Assembly: GCF_001702265.1 (NCBI RefSeq) | Contig: NZ_MAUE01000004.1 | Span: 45,301-109,300 of the forward strand | Source of the DNA: Pseudomonas aylmerensis | Lineage (GTDB): Bacteria > Pseudomonadota > Gammaproteobacteria > Pseudomonadales > Pseudomonadaceae | DNA: 64,000 nucleotides | Direction of reading: 5' to 3' | In this document: positions 53,371 through 62,141 of the stretch, piece by piece | How the letters are laid out: every line of letters starts with the position of its first letter | How positions within the stretch are numbered: position 1 is the first letter of the stretch | Made by a program: the position numbers and the translations under genes | Notes under the pieces: model-generated | Told to the model about the DNA's origin: nothing | The model's input: the letters and a program-made list of their open reading frames with translations, nothing else | The model's database searches: none

Positions 53371-54462
53371 ATGCTCACATCCCTCAAGCAAGAAAAATTC
53401 ATGTTGCTGGCGCTGATTGCCGCCATCGCCGCCTACCCGTTGGAGCACTGGATGCTGCACAGCGGGCAGATGGTCGCGCTGCTGGCCGGCGTGGTGCTGA
53501 TCGCGTTTATCGTAGTGGCCTCGATGCGCGTGGCGCACCATGCCGAGCAGTTGGCGGAAAAGGTCGGCGACCCCTACGGCACGATGATCCTGACCCTCGC
53601 CGCCGTACTGGTGGAAGTGGTGATCCTGGCGATCATGATGAGCAATGAGCCGTCGCCGACCCTTGTGCGCGACACCATCTATTCGGCAGTGATGCTCGAT
53701 ATCAACGGCATCCTCGGCCTGGCGGCGTTGATGGGCGGCATCAAGCATGGCGAACAGTCCTACAACGATGATTCGGCACGTACCTACAGCGTGATGATCC
53801 TCACCGCCATGGGCGTGTCGATGGTGGTGCCGGAATTTATCCCCGAGGCCGACTGGAAAATCTACTCGGCCTTCACCATCGGTGCGATGGTGGTGCTCTA
53901 CACCCTGTTCCTGAGAATGCAGGTAGGGCCGCACAGTTATTTCTTCAGCTACAGCTACCCGGAAAAGCGTCGCAAGAAACTGCCGGAAGAGGAGCAGGCG
54001 CCGCCGGTGAACCTGGCGTTCTCCATCGGCACCCTGGTGTTTGGCGTGATTGTGATTGGCGCACTGGCCGAGGTGATGTCCAAGACGCTCGACCTGGGCC
54101 TGGAAGGTACGGGAGCACCGCCGGTCATCACTGCGATTGTGGTCGCGGCGATTTCAGCGGCACCGGAAATCCTGACGGCCTTGCGCGCCGCCCTGGCCAA
54201 CCGCATGCAATCGGTGGTCAACATCGCGTTGGGTGCATCCTTGTCGACGGTGATCCTGACGGTGCCGGTCATGGAGGCCATGGCGCTCTACACCGGCCAG
54301 CCGTTCCAGATGGCGATGACGCCGGTGCAGACGGTGATGGTGTTTATCACGCTGATCGTCAGCGCGATCAACCTCAACGATGGCGAAACCAACGCTATCG
54401 AAGGGATGACCCACTTTGTGCTGTTTGCGACGTTTATCATGCTGTCGTTGCTGGGTTTGTAA
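53371..54462 (+). CDS. chaA: Calcium/proton antiporter, ChaA-like
   Basis: This 363-residue CaCA-superfamily cation antiporter has about eleven hydrophobic segments. The conserved acidic helix motifs of the alpha repeats are visible: DPYGTMILTLAAVLVEVVIL (first repeat, about 66-85) and ITAIVVAAISAAPEILTALR (second repeat, about 255-275). An acidic or charged loop KRRKKLPEEEQA lies in the middle. ChaA exchanges Ca2+, Na+ or K+ for protons at high pH. It is divergent from the adenine deaminase gene. Confidence 0.92.
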   Translation: MLTSLKQEKFMLLALIAAIAAYPLEHWMLHSGQMVALLAGVVLIAFIVVASMRVAHHAEQLAEKVGDPYGTMILTLAAVLVEVVILAIMMSNEPSPTLVRDTIYSAVMLDINGILGLAALMGGIKHGEQSYNDDSARTYSVMILTAMGVSMVVPEFIPEADWKIYSAFTIGAMVVLYTLFLRMQVGPHSYFFSYSYPEKRRKKLPEEEQAPPVNLAFSIGTLVFGVIVIGALAEVMSKTLDLGLEGTGAPPVITAIVVAAISAAPEILTALRAALANRMQSVVNIALGASLSTVILTVPVMEAMALYTGQPFQMAMTPVQTVMVFITLIVSAINLNDGETNAIEGMTHFVLFATFIMLSLLGL

Positions 54463-54490
54463 ACGGTTCTACAGAGCACCCTGGAAACCA

Positions 54491-54581
54491 GTGTGGGAGC
54501 GGGCTTGCTCGCGAAGGCAGTGTGTCAGTCGATGCATAAGCTGACTGATCTACTGCATTCGCGAGCAAGCCCGCTCCCACA
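54491..54581. repeat. REPIN between convergent genes
   Basis: TGTGGGAGCGGGCTTGCTCG with CGAAGGCAGT is matched by ACTGCATTCGCGAGCAAGCC with CGCTCCCACA about 30 bases later. This is one of the best-preserved copies of the GGGCTTGCTCGCGAA class here. Confidence 0.9.
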
Positions 54582-54601
54582 TGTTGATGGCGTTTCTTCC
54601 G

Positions 54602-55960
54602 TTAAATTGGGTTGATCAGTTCACGCGCCGCCTGGCTGTGATCGGCAATCAAGCCTTTGAGGTCCAGGCCTTCAACCTGCCCGTCGATCACACGCCACTG
54701 GCCGCCGATCATCACCCGGTCCGCACGGTCCGCACCACACAGCAGCAGGGCGGAAATCGGGTCGTGGCTGCCGGAGAAGCGCAGCTCATCGAGCTTGAAC
54801 AGCGCCAGGTCGGCCTGTTTGCCAACGGCCAGCTCGCCGATATCCGTGCGCCCCAGCAGCTGCGCCGAGCCCTTGGTCGCCCAGCCCAGTACGCCTTCTG
54901 GCGTGATCTTCTCGGCACCATAACGCAGGCGCTGGATGTACAGGGCCTGGCGGGTCTCGAGAATCATGTTCGAGGCATCATTGGAGGCCGAGCCGTCCAC
55001 GCCCAGGCCGATAGGCGCGCCGGCGGCGAGCAGGTCCAGGGTCGGACAGATGCCCGACGCCAGGCGCATGTTCGAACTCGGGCAGTGGCAGATGCCGGTA
55101 CCGGCCGCTCCCAGGCGCGCGATTTCATCCGGGTTGAAGTGAATGCCATGGGCCAGCCAGGTGCGCGGGCCGAGCCAGCCGACACTGTCGAGGTAGTCCA
55201 CCGTGCGCAGGCCGAAACGCTGCAGGCAGAAGTCTTCTTCATCGAGGGTTTCCGCCAAGTGGGTGTGCAGGCGCACATCGAGTTGGTCGGCCAGTTCGGC
55301 GCTGGCGCGCATGATTTCCGGCGTGACGGAAAACGGCGAGCAGGGCGCCAGGGCAATCTGGATCTGCGCGCCGTCGCCCCGCTGGTGGTATTCGCGGATC
55401 AGGCGTTGGCTGTCGTCAAGGATCACTTGGCCTTGTTGCACAGTCTGCTGCGGCGGCAGGCCGCCGTCGGCTTCGCCCAGGCTCATGGAGCCGCGGGTGA
55501 GCATGGCGCGCATGCCCAGTTCGCGCACGCTTTGCACCTGTACATCGATGGCATTTTCCAGGCCGTCGGGGAACAGGTAGTGGTGATCGGCCGCCGTGGT
55601 GCAGCCCGAGAGCAGCAGCTCGGCGAGTGCAACTTTAGTGGCCAGCGCGAGTTTTTCCGGGGTCAGCCGTGCCCATACCGGGTACAGGGTTTTCAACCAG
55701 GGAAACAACGGCTGGTTGACCACCGGCGCCCAGGCGCGGGTCAGGGTCTGGTAGAAATGGTGGTGGGTGTTGATCAGCCCCGGGAGGATCACGTGTTCGC
55801 GCGCGTCGAACACCTGCGCGCAGGGTTGTGCGGGGGCTTGGCCCAGGGGCAGCAGCTCGGTGATTACACCGTCTTGCAGCACCAGGCCGCCACGGGCGTC
55901 GAGGCCGTTGGCAGTGAAAATCGCGAGGGGGTTTTTTAACCAGATACGGGTCGCAGGCAT
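54602..55960 (-). CDS. 8-oxoguanine deaminase
   Basis: This 452-residue amidohydrolase converts 8-oxoguanine to uric acid and may also act on related purines. Motifs: LPGLINTHHHFYQTLTRAW (metal-binding HxH), DHHYLFPDG, HTHLAETLDEEDF, WLAHGIHF and GLGVDGSASNDASNM, the last giving the metal Asp. The assignment rests on strong resemblance to the characterised P. aeruginosa enzyme PA0142, including the ETLDEEDFC stretch. Its location near adenine deaminase and an NCS2 permease supports a purine role. Confidence 0.92.
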   Translation of the reverse strand: MPATRIWLKNPLAIFTANGLDARGGLVLQDGVITELLPLGQAPAQPCAQVFDAREHVILPGLINTHHHFYQTLTRAWAPVVNQPLFPWLKTLYPVWARLTPEKLALATKVALAELLLSGCTTAADHHYLFPDGLENAIDVQVQSVRELGMRAMLTRGSMSLGEADGGLPPQQTVQQGQVILDDSQRLIREYHQRGDGAQIQIALAPCSPFSVTPEIMRASAELADQLDVRLHTHLAETLDEEDFCLQRFGLRTVDYLDSVGWLGPRTWLAHGIHFNPDEIARLGAAGTGICHCPSSNMRLASGICPTLDLLAAGAPIGLGVDGSASNDASNMILETRQALYIQRLRYGAEKITPEGVLGWATKGSAQLLGRTDIGELAVGKQADLALFKLDELRFSGSHDPISALLLCGADRADRVMIGGQWRVIDGQVEGLDLKGLIADHSQAARELINPI

Positions 55961-56079
55961 TGGCCGGCTCCTCTGAATGATGGGTTCAGGTTTGCCAGCT
56001 CAGTGTTGCCCTGTCTGCTGATCCAGGGTCGCCGGTGAGGGCGAGGTGCAGAGTCTACTTGTAGTCTATGTTCGGGTCT

Positions 56080-56130
56080 ATCTGTAGGAACGCGCTGCTT
56101 TTGAGACCATCGCCGGCAAGCGCTCCCACA
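56080..56130. repeat. Degenerate REP pair
   Basis: TCTGTAGGAACGCGCTGCTT and, inverted, CCATCGCCGGCAAGCGCTCC with CACAG resemble a decayed REPIN. The two halves match different REP classes, so one may be a remnant. Confidence 0.55.
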
Positions 56131-56141
56131 GTGGAGTGGCG

Positions 56142-56828
56142 TTACCAGGCGATGGTGTCGCCCTTGTAGTCGATGAAGTGATGGCCGCCCTTGCCGGTGT
56201 AGGCGTTCACCTGGTCCACCAGGCCGCGCACGCTGGTGTCGACATCGATATGCGCGTTTTCGCCGCCCATGTCGGTCTTCACCCAGCCCGGATGCAGCGA
56301 CAGCACAGTGAGCTTGTGGTCACCGAGTTGCGTGATAAAGCTGTTGGTCATCGAGTTGAGCGCGGCCTTGCTCGCCTTGTACAGCGCCAGGTCCGAGCCA
56401 TCGGGGATGGTCACGCTGCCCAGCACCGAACTCATGAACGCCAGCACACCGCTGTCCTTGCGGATCTGCCCGACAAAGCGCTGGGCCAGGTTGATCGGCG
56501 CCACGGCGTTGGTGTAGAACAGCTGGCCGACTTCCGCCAGGGTGGCATGACCAGGCTCCTGATTGGCGGGGCCCTTGACGCCGGCGTTGACGAACAGCAG
56601 GTCGAAGGTGCGGTCCTTGAGGCGCTGGTTCAGGGCGATCACGGCTTGTTGATCGTCCATGTCGAGCTTCTCGATCTGCACCGGGCCGACGGCTTTGAGG
56701 GCATCGGCCTTGTTCGGATCACGCACGGTGGCGGTCACGTCCCAGCCATCCTTGAGCAATTGCTTGACCAGGCCAAGGCCCAGCCCGCGCGAGGCGCCGA
56801 TGATCAGTGCGGTTTTTGGCGTAGACAT
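56142..56828 (-). CDS. Short-chain dehydrogenase/reductase
   Basis: This 228-residue SDR has the cofactor motif IIGASRGLGLGLVKQLL (TGxxxGxG type), the NAG-equivalent FVNAGVKG and the catalytic LYKASKAAL (YxxxK). It follows the pattern of small SDRs such as CsgA-like or carbonyl reductases. The substrate is unknown. I start at MSTPKTALII, with GGAAG upstream; the longer frame extends through the promoter region. Confidence 0.9.
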   Translation of the reverse strand: MSTPKTALIIGASRGLGLGLVKQLLKDGWDVTATVRDPNKADALKAVGPVQIEKLDMDDQQAVIALNQRLKDRTFDLLFVNAGVKGPANQEPGHATLAEVGQLFYTNAVAPINLAQRFVGQIRKDSGVLAFMSSVLGSVTIPDGSDLALYKASKAALNSMTNSFITQLGDHKLTVLSLHPGWVKTDMGGENAHIDVDTSVRGLVDQVNAYTGKGGHHFIDYKGDTIAW

Positions 56829-56884
56829 GAAGGGCTTCCTTTGAAATCGCGGTTCAGGGAATTCAGTGCACAACAGTAGCAGTT

Positions 56885-57466
56885 TCAGCGTTGCAGCAGG
56901 ATACGTCCTCGGCTCAAGTCGGCGAGCTGGGTTTGCAGGGTGTCGATCTGGGTTTCGCCCAGGGCCAGTTGCAGCTCCACGCCGTGGGCGGTGAAGTTTT
57001 CCTCGACGACGAGCCCGCCGAGTTCGGCGACGCGCAGCTTGACCAGGTTCAGTTCGGAGAAGCTGCAGGCGCAACTCAGCGGCACGCGGCTGATCAGCTC
57101 GATGCGCTCGGCGGCCTGCAGGCATTTATTCGCGCCGCCGCCATAGGCGCGCGCGAGGCCGCCGGTACCCAGTTGTATGCCGCCGTACCAGCGGATCACC
57201 AGCACGGCGACCTGATCGAATCCTTGTGCCTCGATGGCCGCAAGGATCGGCCGCCCAGCGGTGCCGCCAGGTTCACCGTCGTCATTGCTGCGGTATTGAT
57301 CGGCGAGCTTCCAGGCCCAGCAGTTGTGCGTGGCGTTCAAGTCGCTGTGTTGCTCGAAAAACGCCTGGGCGTCCTGCGGGCTGGTGATCGGTGCGGCGAG
57401 GGTGATAAAGCGGCTTTTGCGAATTTCTTCGCGAAACTCGCAAAGGCCGGTAAGCGTGAAAGGCAT
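56885..57466 (-). CDS. yigZ: YigZ/IMPACT family protein
   Basis: This 193-residue protein is of the IMPACT/YigZ family (UPF0029). The N-terminal domain has KSRFITLAAPITSPQDAQAF, HNCWAWKL, SNDDGEPGGTAGRPIL and VIRWYGGIQLGTGGLARAY, the hallmark stretch of the family; the C-terminal domain is DUF1949-like. Function is uncertain; links to translation or stress signalling are proposed for relatives. The gene lies 11 bases downstream of the TetR regulator on the same strand and may be co-transcribed. Confidence 0.93.
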   Translation of the reverse strand: MPFTLTGLCEFREEIRKSRFITLAAPITSPQDAQAFFEQHSDLNATHNCWAWKLADQYRSNDDGEPGGTAGRPILAAIEAQGFDQVAVLVIRWYGGIQLGTGGLARAYGGGANKCLQAAERIELISRVPLSCACSFSELNLVKLRVAELGGLVVEENFTAHGVELQLALGETQIDTLQTQLADLSRGRILLQR

Positions 57467-57477
57467 AAGTCGCGTCT

Positions 57478-58137
57478 TCAGGGGGCCGGCTTGACGCCAC
57501 AGCCTTTGAGAATGATGTGGATCAGGTTGGTCCCGGCGTCTTCCATATCTTGCTTGGTCAGCTTGGTGCGCCCGGTGACACGGCAGATCTGGGTGGCGAA
57601 GTCGGCGTAATGCTGGGTGCTGCCCCACAACAGGAAGATCAGGTGCACCGGGTCGACCGGGTCCATCTTGCCGGCATCCATCCAGGCCTGGAACACCGCC
57701 GCCCGGCCACTGAACCAGGCGCGGTAGTCCTGGCTGAAATATTCGGTCAGGCATTCGCCGCCGCTGATGATCTCCATCGCGAAGATCCGCGAGGCCTGGG
57801 GTTGGCGCCGCGAGAATTCCATCTTCGTGCGAATGTAGCGGGTGAGGGCTACAGCCGGGTCGTCATCGGCGGTCAGGGCGTTGAAGGTGCTGTCCCACAA
57901 CTCCAGGATATTGCTGAGCACCGCGATATACAGGCCCAGTTTGTTGGTGAAGTAGTAATGCAGGTTGGCCTTGGGCAGCCCGGCGCTCGCGGCAATCGTA
58001 TTCATGCTGGTGCCTTTGTAGCCATGGCGCGCGAACTCATCTTCAGCAGCCTGGAGAATCGCTTGTTCGTTCTTTTGCCGAATGCGGCTGGCGGGTTTAC
58101 CGGCGGGGTTGCTGTGGGCAGGAACTTCGAGGCTCAT
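57478..58137 (-). CDS. TetR-family transcriptional regulator, RutR-like
   Basis: This 219-residue regulator has an N-terminal TetR HTH (NEQAILQAAEDEFARHGYKG, MNTIAASAGLPKANLHYYF) and a ligand-binding domain with FAMEIISGGECLTEYFSQD and IFLLWGSTQHYADFA, similar to RutR, the uracil-responsive regulator of pyrimidine catabolism. Its neighbour, an NCS2 nucleobase permease, and the beta-alanine genes further on support a pyrimidine-linked role. I use the ATG at 58137 with a GGAGG close by; a start 13 codons upstream is possible. Confidence 0.85.
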   Translation of the reverse strand: MSLEVPAHSNPAGKPASRIRQKNEQAILQAAEDEFARHGYKGTSMNTIAASAGLPKANLHYYFTNKLGLYIAVLSNILELWDSTFNALTADDDPAVALTRYIRTKMEFSRRQPQASRIFAMEIISGGECLTEYFSQDYRAWFSGRAAVFQAWMDAGKMDPVDPVHLIFLLWGSTQHYADFATQICRVTGRTKLTKQDMEDAGTNLIHIILKGCGVKPAP

Positions 58138-58224
58138 GGAGGTTTCCGTGCTGATCGATGATGGCGACGTGTGCACAGATAACCCACCCTCAAGCCTCAG
58201 ACAAGTCCCGATGCAATAAAACCG

Positions 58225-59619
58225 TCAAAGCGGTTCCAGGCTGTCGCTTTCCGACGCGCGGTTTGCGGCAACCGAGGTCGCTTTGGTTTCCGGCAGTAAT
58301 AGGCACAACACAATCGCCGTCAGCCCGCCGCTGGTGATGGCCGAGTCGAACAGGTTCTGCACCAGGACGGGCATCAAGTGCAGCAGGTTGGGTTGGGCGG
58401 CAATGCCCAGGCCGACGCCGAATGAAGTGGCGATGATCAGCATGCTGCGTCGGTCCAGCGGCGCCTGGGCCAGGATGCGCACGCCGGCGGCGGCCACGCT
58501 GCCGAACATCACCAGGGTCGCACCGCCCAGCACCGGCTTGGGGATCTGCTGCAGCACCGCGCCAATCAACGGGAACAGGCCCAGGGCGAACAGCACCACG
58601 CCGATGTACAGCCCGACGTAACGGCTGGCCACGCCAGTGAGTTGGATCACGCCGTTGTTCTGCGCAAAGGTGGTGTTGGGGAAGGCGCTGAAGGTGGCGG
58701 CGATCATGCAGCTGACGCCATCGCCGAGCACGCCGCCTTTAAGCCGGCTTATATAAGCAGGGCCGCTGATGGGTTGACGGGCGATCATGCAGTTGGCCGT
58801 GAGGTCGCCCACGGTTTCGATACTGCTGATCAGATAAATCAGCGCGATTGGCAGGAATGCGCTCCAGTCGAAGTTGAAGCCGAAGCGAAACGGTATCGGC
58901 AGGCTGACCAGAGGCAAATCGGGCAGGGCGTGTGGCACCAGCTTGCCACTGAACCATGCCGCCAGGCTGCCGAGGGCCAACCCGATAATGATGGCCGAGA
59001 GGCGCACCCACGGCGTGTTGGAGCGATTGAGCAGGATGATCGTCAGTACCACGAACAGGCCCAGCGCCAGGTTGGTCGGGGCGCCGAAGTCCGGGGCATT
59101 GAAGCCGCCGCCCAAATCCGTGATGCCGACCTTGATCAGGCTGATGCCGATCAGCGTGATGACAATCCCTGTGACCAACGGGGTGATGACCCGGCGCAAC
59201 TGGCCGATGAAACGACTCAACACGATTTGTACCGCCGCGCCGAAAAAGCACACACCGAAGATCATCGCCAGGATGTCTTCCGGGCTGCCGCCACGTTGCT
59301 TGACCAGGAACCCTGCGGACAACACCGCGCCGAGAAACGCAAAGCTGGTGCCCTGCAGGCAGATCATCCCGGCGCCAATGCCGAATGGCCTGCGTGCCTG
59401 GATGAAGGTTCCTACGCCGGACACCATCAAAGCCATGCTGATCAGGTAGGGCAAGTGGGCGGTAAGGCCCAGCGTGGACCCGATGATCAGCGGCGGGGTG
59501 ATGATGCCGACGAAGGCGGCCAACACATGTTGCAAGGCGGCCAGCAGGGAGGGCAGCGGTTTCGGTCGGTCATTCAGGCCGTAGATCAGGTCACTGGGGC
59601 TGGTGGATTCTGGTGGCAT
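58225..59619 (-). CDS. NCS2 family nucleobase:cation symporter (uracil/xanthine permease)
   Basis: This 464-residue membrane protein of the nucleobase-ascorbate/NCS2 family has about fourteen helices. It contains LLAALQHVLAAFVGIITPPL, the typical start of the first helices, and the substrate-site region FPNTTFAQNNGVIQLTGVAS (QNNG and Gly-rich motif). The substrate is probably xanthine, uric acid or uracil; QNNGVIQLTGV is shared by purine-type members. I use the ATG at 59619 instead of the TTG three codons upstream. Confidence 0.92.
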   Translation of the reverse strand: MPPESTSPSDLIYGLNDRPKPLPSLLAALQHVLAAFVGIITPPLIIGSTLGLTAHLPYLISMALMVSGVGTFIQARRPFGIGAGMICLQGTSFAFLGAVLSAGFLVKQRGGSPEDILAMIFGVCFFGAAVQIVLSRFIGQLRRVITPLVTGIVITLIGISLIKVGITDLGGGFNAPDFGAPTNLALGLFVVLTIILLNRSNTPWVRLSAIIIGLALGSLAAWFSGKLVPHALPDLPLVSLPIPFRFGFNFDWSAFLPIALIYLISSIETVGDLTANCMIARQPISGPAYISRLKGGVLGDGVSCMIAATFSAFPNTTFAQNNGVIQLTGVASRYVGLYIGVVLFALGLFPLIGAVLQQIPKPVLGGATLVMFGSVAAAGVRILAQAPLDRRSMLIIATSFGVGLGIAAQPNLLHLMPVLVQNLFDSAITSGGLTAIVLCLLLPETKATSVAANRASESDSLEPL

Positions 59620-59706
59620 GGCGGGCAACTCGAGGCGGACGGTTCAAGGTCCTCGTACCCTTGCAAAAAACTGTCCAACTGCTCAGCTTTTTGCGCAGGC
59701 CCCGAG

Positions 59707-60627
59707 TTAGCGCGTTGCTGCCAGGCTTTCCAGGAAACTTTCCAGCACCAAATGAGGGCGACGCCCCTTGCGCGTGACCGATGCGAGGCTCAAATCGTAA
59801 AAACGTGTAGTCGGTTTCAGCGCGCGCAGTCGGCCTTGTTGCACCCACAGGCTGGCGTAGTGGTCGGGCAGGTAGCCGATGTAGCGACCGGTCAGAATCA
59901 GGAACGCCATGCCCTCGCGGTCGGAGGCGCTGGCGGTGCAGTTGAGCGCCTGGTAATGAGCCTGGATCTCGGCGGGCAGGCGGAAGGTGGGGGCGATGGC
60001 GTCCTGGGTGTCGATGCGCGCGTCGTCGAGTTGCTTGTCATCGGCATAGAACAGCGGGTGGCCGACGGCGCAGTAGAGCAGCGAGCGTTCGCTGTACAAC
60101 GGCTGATATTCGAGGCCGGAGAGGGCGCTGGCCTGGGGCACCACGCCGACGTGCAGGCGGCCGTCGAGTACCCCTTGTTCCACTTCATTGGGCGCGATCA
60201 TGCGGATCTGGATCTGCACGTCCGGACCGCGTTCCTTCAACTGCGCCAACGCGTGCGTGATGCGCATGTGGGGCAGGGTGACCAGGTTGTCGGTCAGGCC
60301 GATGATCAACTCACCGCGCAGGTGCTGGTGCAGGCCGTTGACCTCGGTACGAAAGCTTTCCAGGGCACTTAATAGCTGCAGCGCCGATTGGTAGACCTCA
60401 CGGCCCTCTTCGGTAAGGGAAAAACCGGCGCGGCCGCGCTGACAGAGTCTTAATCCGAGCCGCTGCTCCAGGTCGCTCATCTGCTGGCTGATCGCGGAGC
60501 GGCCGATACCGAGTACGGTCTCCGCCGCCGAAAAGCCGCCGCACTCGACCACGCTGCGAAAGATGCGCAGCAGGCGAATATCGAAGTCGCTGACTTGGGC
60601 CAGAGGATCGGGTCGACGGCTGCTCAT
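59707..60627 (-). CDS. LysR-family transcriptional regulator
   Basis: This 306-residue LysR regulator has HTH FDIRLLRIFRSVVECGGFSA and LGIGRSAISQQMSDLEQRLG, and a ligand-binding domain with LRGELIIGLTDNLVTLPHMR. It is divergent from bauA with about 125 bases between, so bauA-mmsA is its most likely target. The NCS2 gene lies downstream on the same strand and may belong to a different unit. In P. aeruginosa the bau genes are activated by BauR, also a LysR protein, so this may be BauR; that is inferred from position. Confidence 0.87.
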   Translation of the reverse strand: MSSRRPDPLAQVSDFDIRLLRIFRSVVECGGFSAAETVLGIGRSAISQQMSDLEQRLGLRLCQRGRAGFSLTEEGREVYQSALQLLSALESFRTEVNGLHQHLRGELIIGLTDNLVTLPHMRITHALAQLKERGPDVQIQIRMIAPNEVEQGVLDGRLHVGVVPQASALSGLEYQPLYSERSLLYCAVGHPLFYADDKQLDDARIDTQDAIAPTFRLPAEIQAHYQALNCTASASDREGMAFLILTGRYIGYLPDHYASLWVQQGRLRALKPTTRFYDLSLASVTRKGRRPHLVLESFLESLAATR

Positions 60628-60752
60628 AGTTTAGTAAAGGCCTGACTGAAGGTTAGAAGAGTTGGATTTCACCGACTTTATCCTCGTGGCAATTTAGCTG
60701 CAACAACGCTTTTCAATCCCGACGCTGCCTTTTGCCCTGCGAGGTTTTGCTG

Positions 60753-62102
60753 ATGAACATGCCCGAAAACGCCCCTTCGTCCCTGGCCAGCCAACTGAAG
60801 TTGGATGCGCACTGGATGCCCTACACGGCCAACCGTAACTTCCAGCGTGACCCACGGCTGATCGTCGCCGCCGAGGGCAGTTGGCTGACGGATGACAAGG
60901 GCCGCAAGGTCTACGATTCGCTGTCGGGCCTGTGGACCTGTGGCGCCGGGCACACCCGCAAGGAAATCCAGGAAGCCGTCGCCAAGCAGTTGGGCACCTT
61001 GGACTACTCCCCGGGCTTCCAATACGGTCATCCGTTGTCTTTCCAGCTGGCAGAAAAGATCACCGATCTGACCCCGGGCAACCTCAACCACGTGTTCTTC
61101 ACCGACTCCGGTTCCGAGTGCGCCGACACGGCGGTGAAGATGGTGCGTGCCTACTGGCGCCTGAAGGGCCAGGCCACCAAGACCAAGATGATCGGCCGCG
61201 CCCGTGGTTACCACGGGGTGAACATCGCCGGTACCAGCCTGGGCGGCGTCAACGGCAACCGTAAACTGTTTGGCCAGGGCTTGATGGATGTTGACCATCT
61301 GCCGCACACCTTGCTGGCGAGCAATGCGTTCTCGCGTGGCATGCCGGAGCAGGGCGGGATTGCCTTGGCCGATGAGCTGCTCAAACTGATCGAGTTGCAT
61401 GACGCGTCGAACATCGCCGCCGTGTTTGTCGAGCCGATGGCCGGTTCCGCCGGCGTGCTGGTACCGCCACAGGGCTACCTCAAGCGTCTGCGTGAGATTT
61501 GCGACCAGCACAACATCCTGTTGGTGTTCGACGAAGTGATCACCGGTTTCGGCCGTACCGGCTCGATGTTCGGCGCCGACAGCTTCGGTGTGACCCCGGA
61601 CCTGATGTGCATCGCCAAGCAAGTCACCAACGGCGCGATCCCGATGGGCGCGGTGATTGCCAGCAGCGAGATCTATCAGACCTTCATGAACCAGGCGACG
61701 CCTGAGTACGCGGTGGAATTCCCTCACGGCTACACCTACTCGGCGCACCCGGTAGCCTGCGCTGCCGGCCTTGCGGCATTGGACCTGCTGCAGAAGGAAA
61801 ACCTGGTGCAGAGCGTAGCCGAAGTCGCCCCGCACTTTGAGAATGCGCTGCACGGCTTGAAGGGCAGCAAGAACGTGATCGACATCCGTAACTATGGCCT
61901 GGCCGGTGCGATCCAGATTGCCCCGCGTGACGGTGATGCGATCGTGCGTCCATTCGAGGCCGGCATGGCGTTGTGGAAGGCCGGTTTCTACGTGCGCTTT
62001 GGCGGTGATACCCTGCAGTTCGGGCCAACCTTCAACAGCAAGCCGCAGGACCTGGATCGTCTGTTCGATGCGGTCGGCGAAGTGCTGAACAAGATCGACT
62101 GA
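60753..62102 (+). CDS. bauA: Beta-alanine:pyruvate aminotransferase BauA
   Basis: This 449-residue class III omega-aminotransferase converts beta-alanine and pyruvate to malonate semialdehyde and alanine. It contains SLSGLWTCGAGHTRKEIQEA, GSECADTAVKM, the PLP-pocket LVFDEVITGFGRTGSMFG and the catalytic Lys in CIAKQVTNGAIPMG (near residue 290). The sequence is very close to the characterised P. aeruginosa BauA as I recall it. The ATG at 60753 (MNMPENAPSSLASQ) is preferred; CGAGG is upstream. mmsA follows after 39 bases. Confidence 0.95.
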   Translation: MNMPENAPSSLASQLKLDAHWMPYTANRNFQRDPRLIVAAEGSWLTDDKGRKVYDSLSGLWTCGAGHTRKEIQEAVAKQLGTLDYSPGFQYGHPLSFQLAEKITDLTPGNLNHVFFTDSGSECADTAVKMVRAYWRLKGQATKTKMIGRARGYHGVNIAGTSLGGVNGNRKLFGQGLMDVDHLPHTLLASNAFSRGMPEQGGIALADELLKLIELHDASNIAAVFVEPMAGSAGVLVPPQGYLKRLREICDQHNILLVFDEVITGFGRTGSMFGADSFGVTPDLMCIAKQVTNGAIPMGAVIASSEIYQTFMNQATPEYAVEFPHGYTYSAHPVACAAGLAALDLLQKENLVQSVAEVAPHFENALHGLKGSKNVIDIRNYGLAGAIQIAPRDGDAIVRPFEAGMALWKAGFYVRFGGDTLQFGPTFNSKPQDLDRLFDAVGEVLNKID

Positions 62103-62141
62103 TTTCTCCTTCTATATAGAACAACTTTTCAGGAGCCCTGC

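Noticed and set aside
54581..55939. 452-codon open frame opposite the 8-oxoguanine deaminase gene
   Set aside because: Shadow frame on the strand opposite to an enzyme with all metal-binding motifs; composition is typical of an antisense frame.
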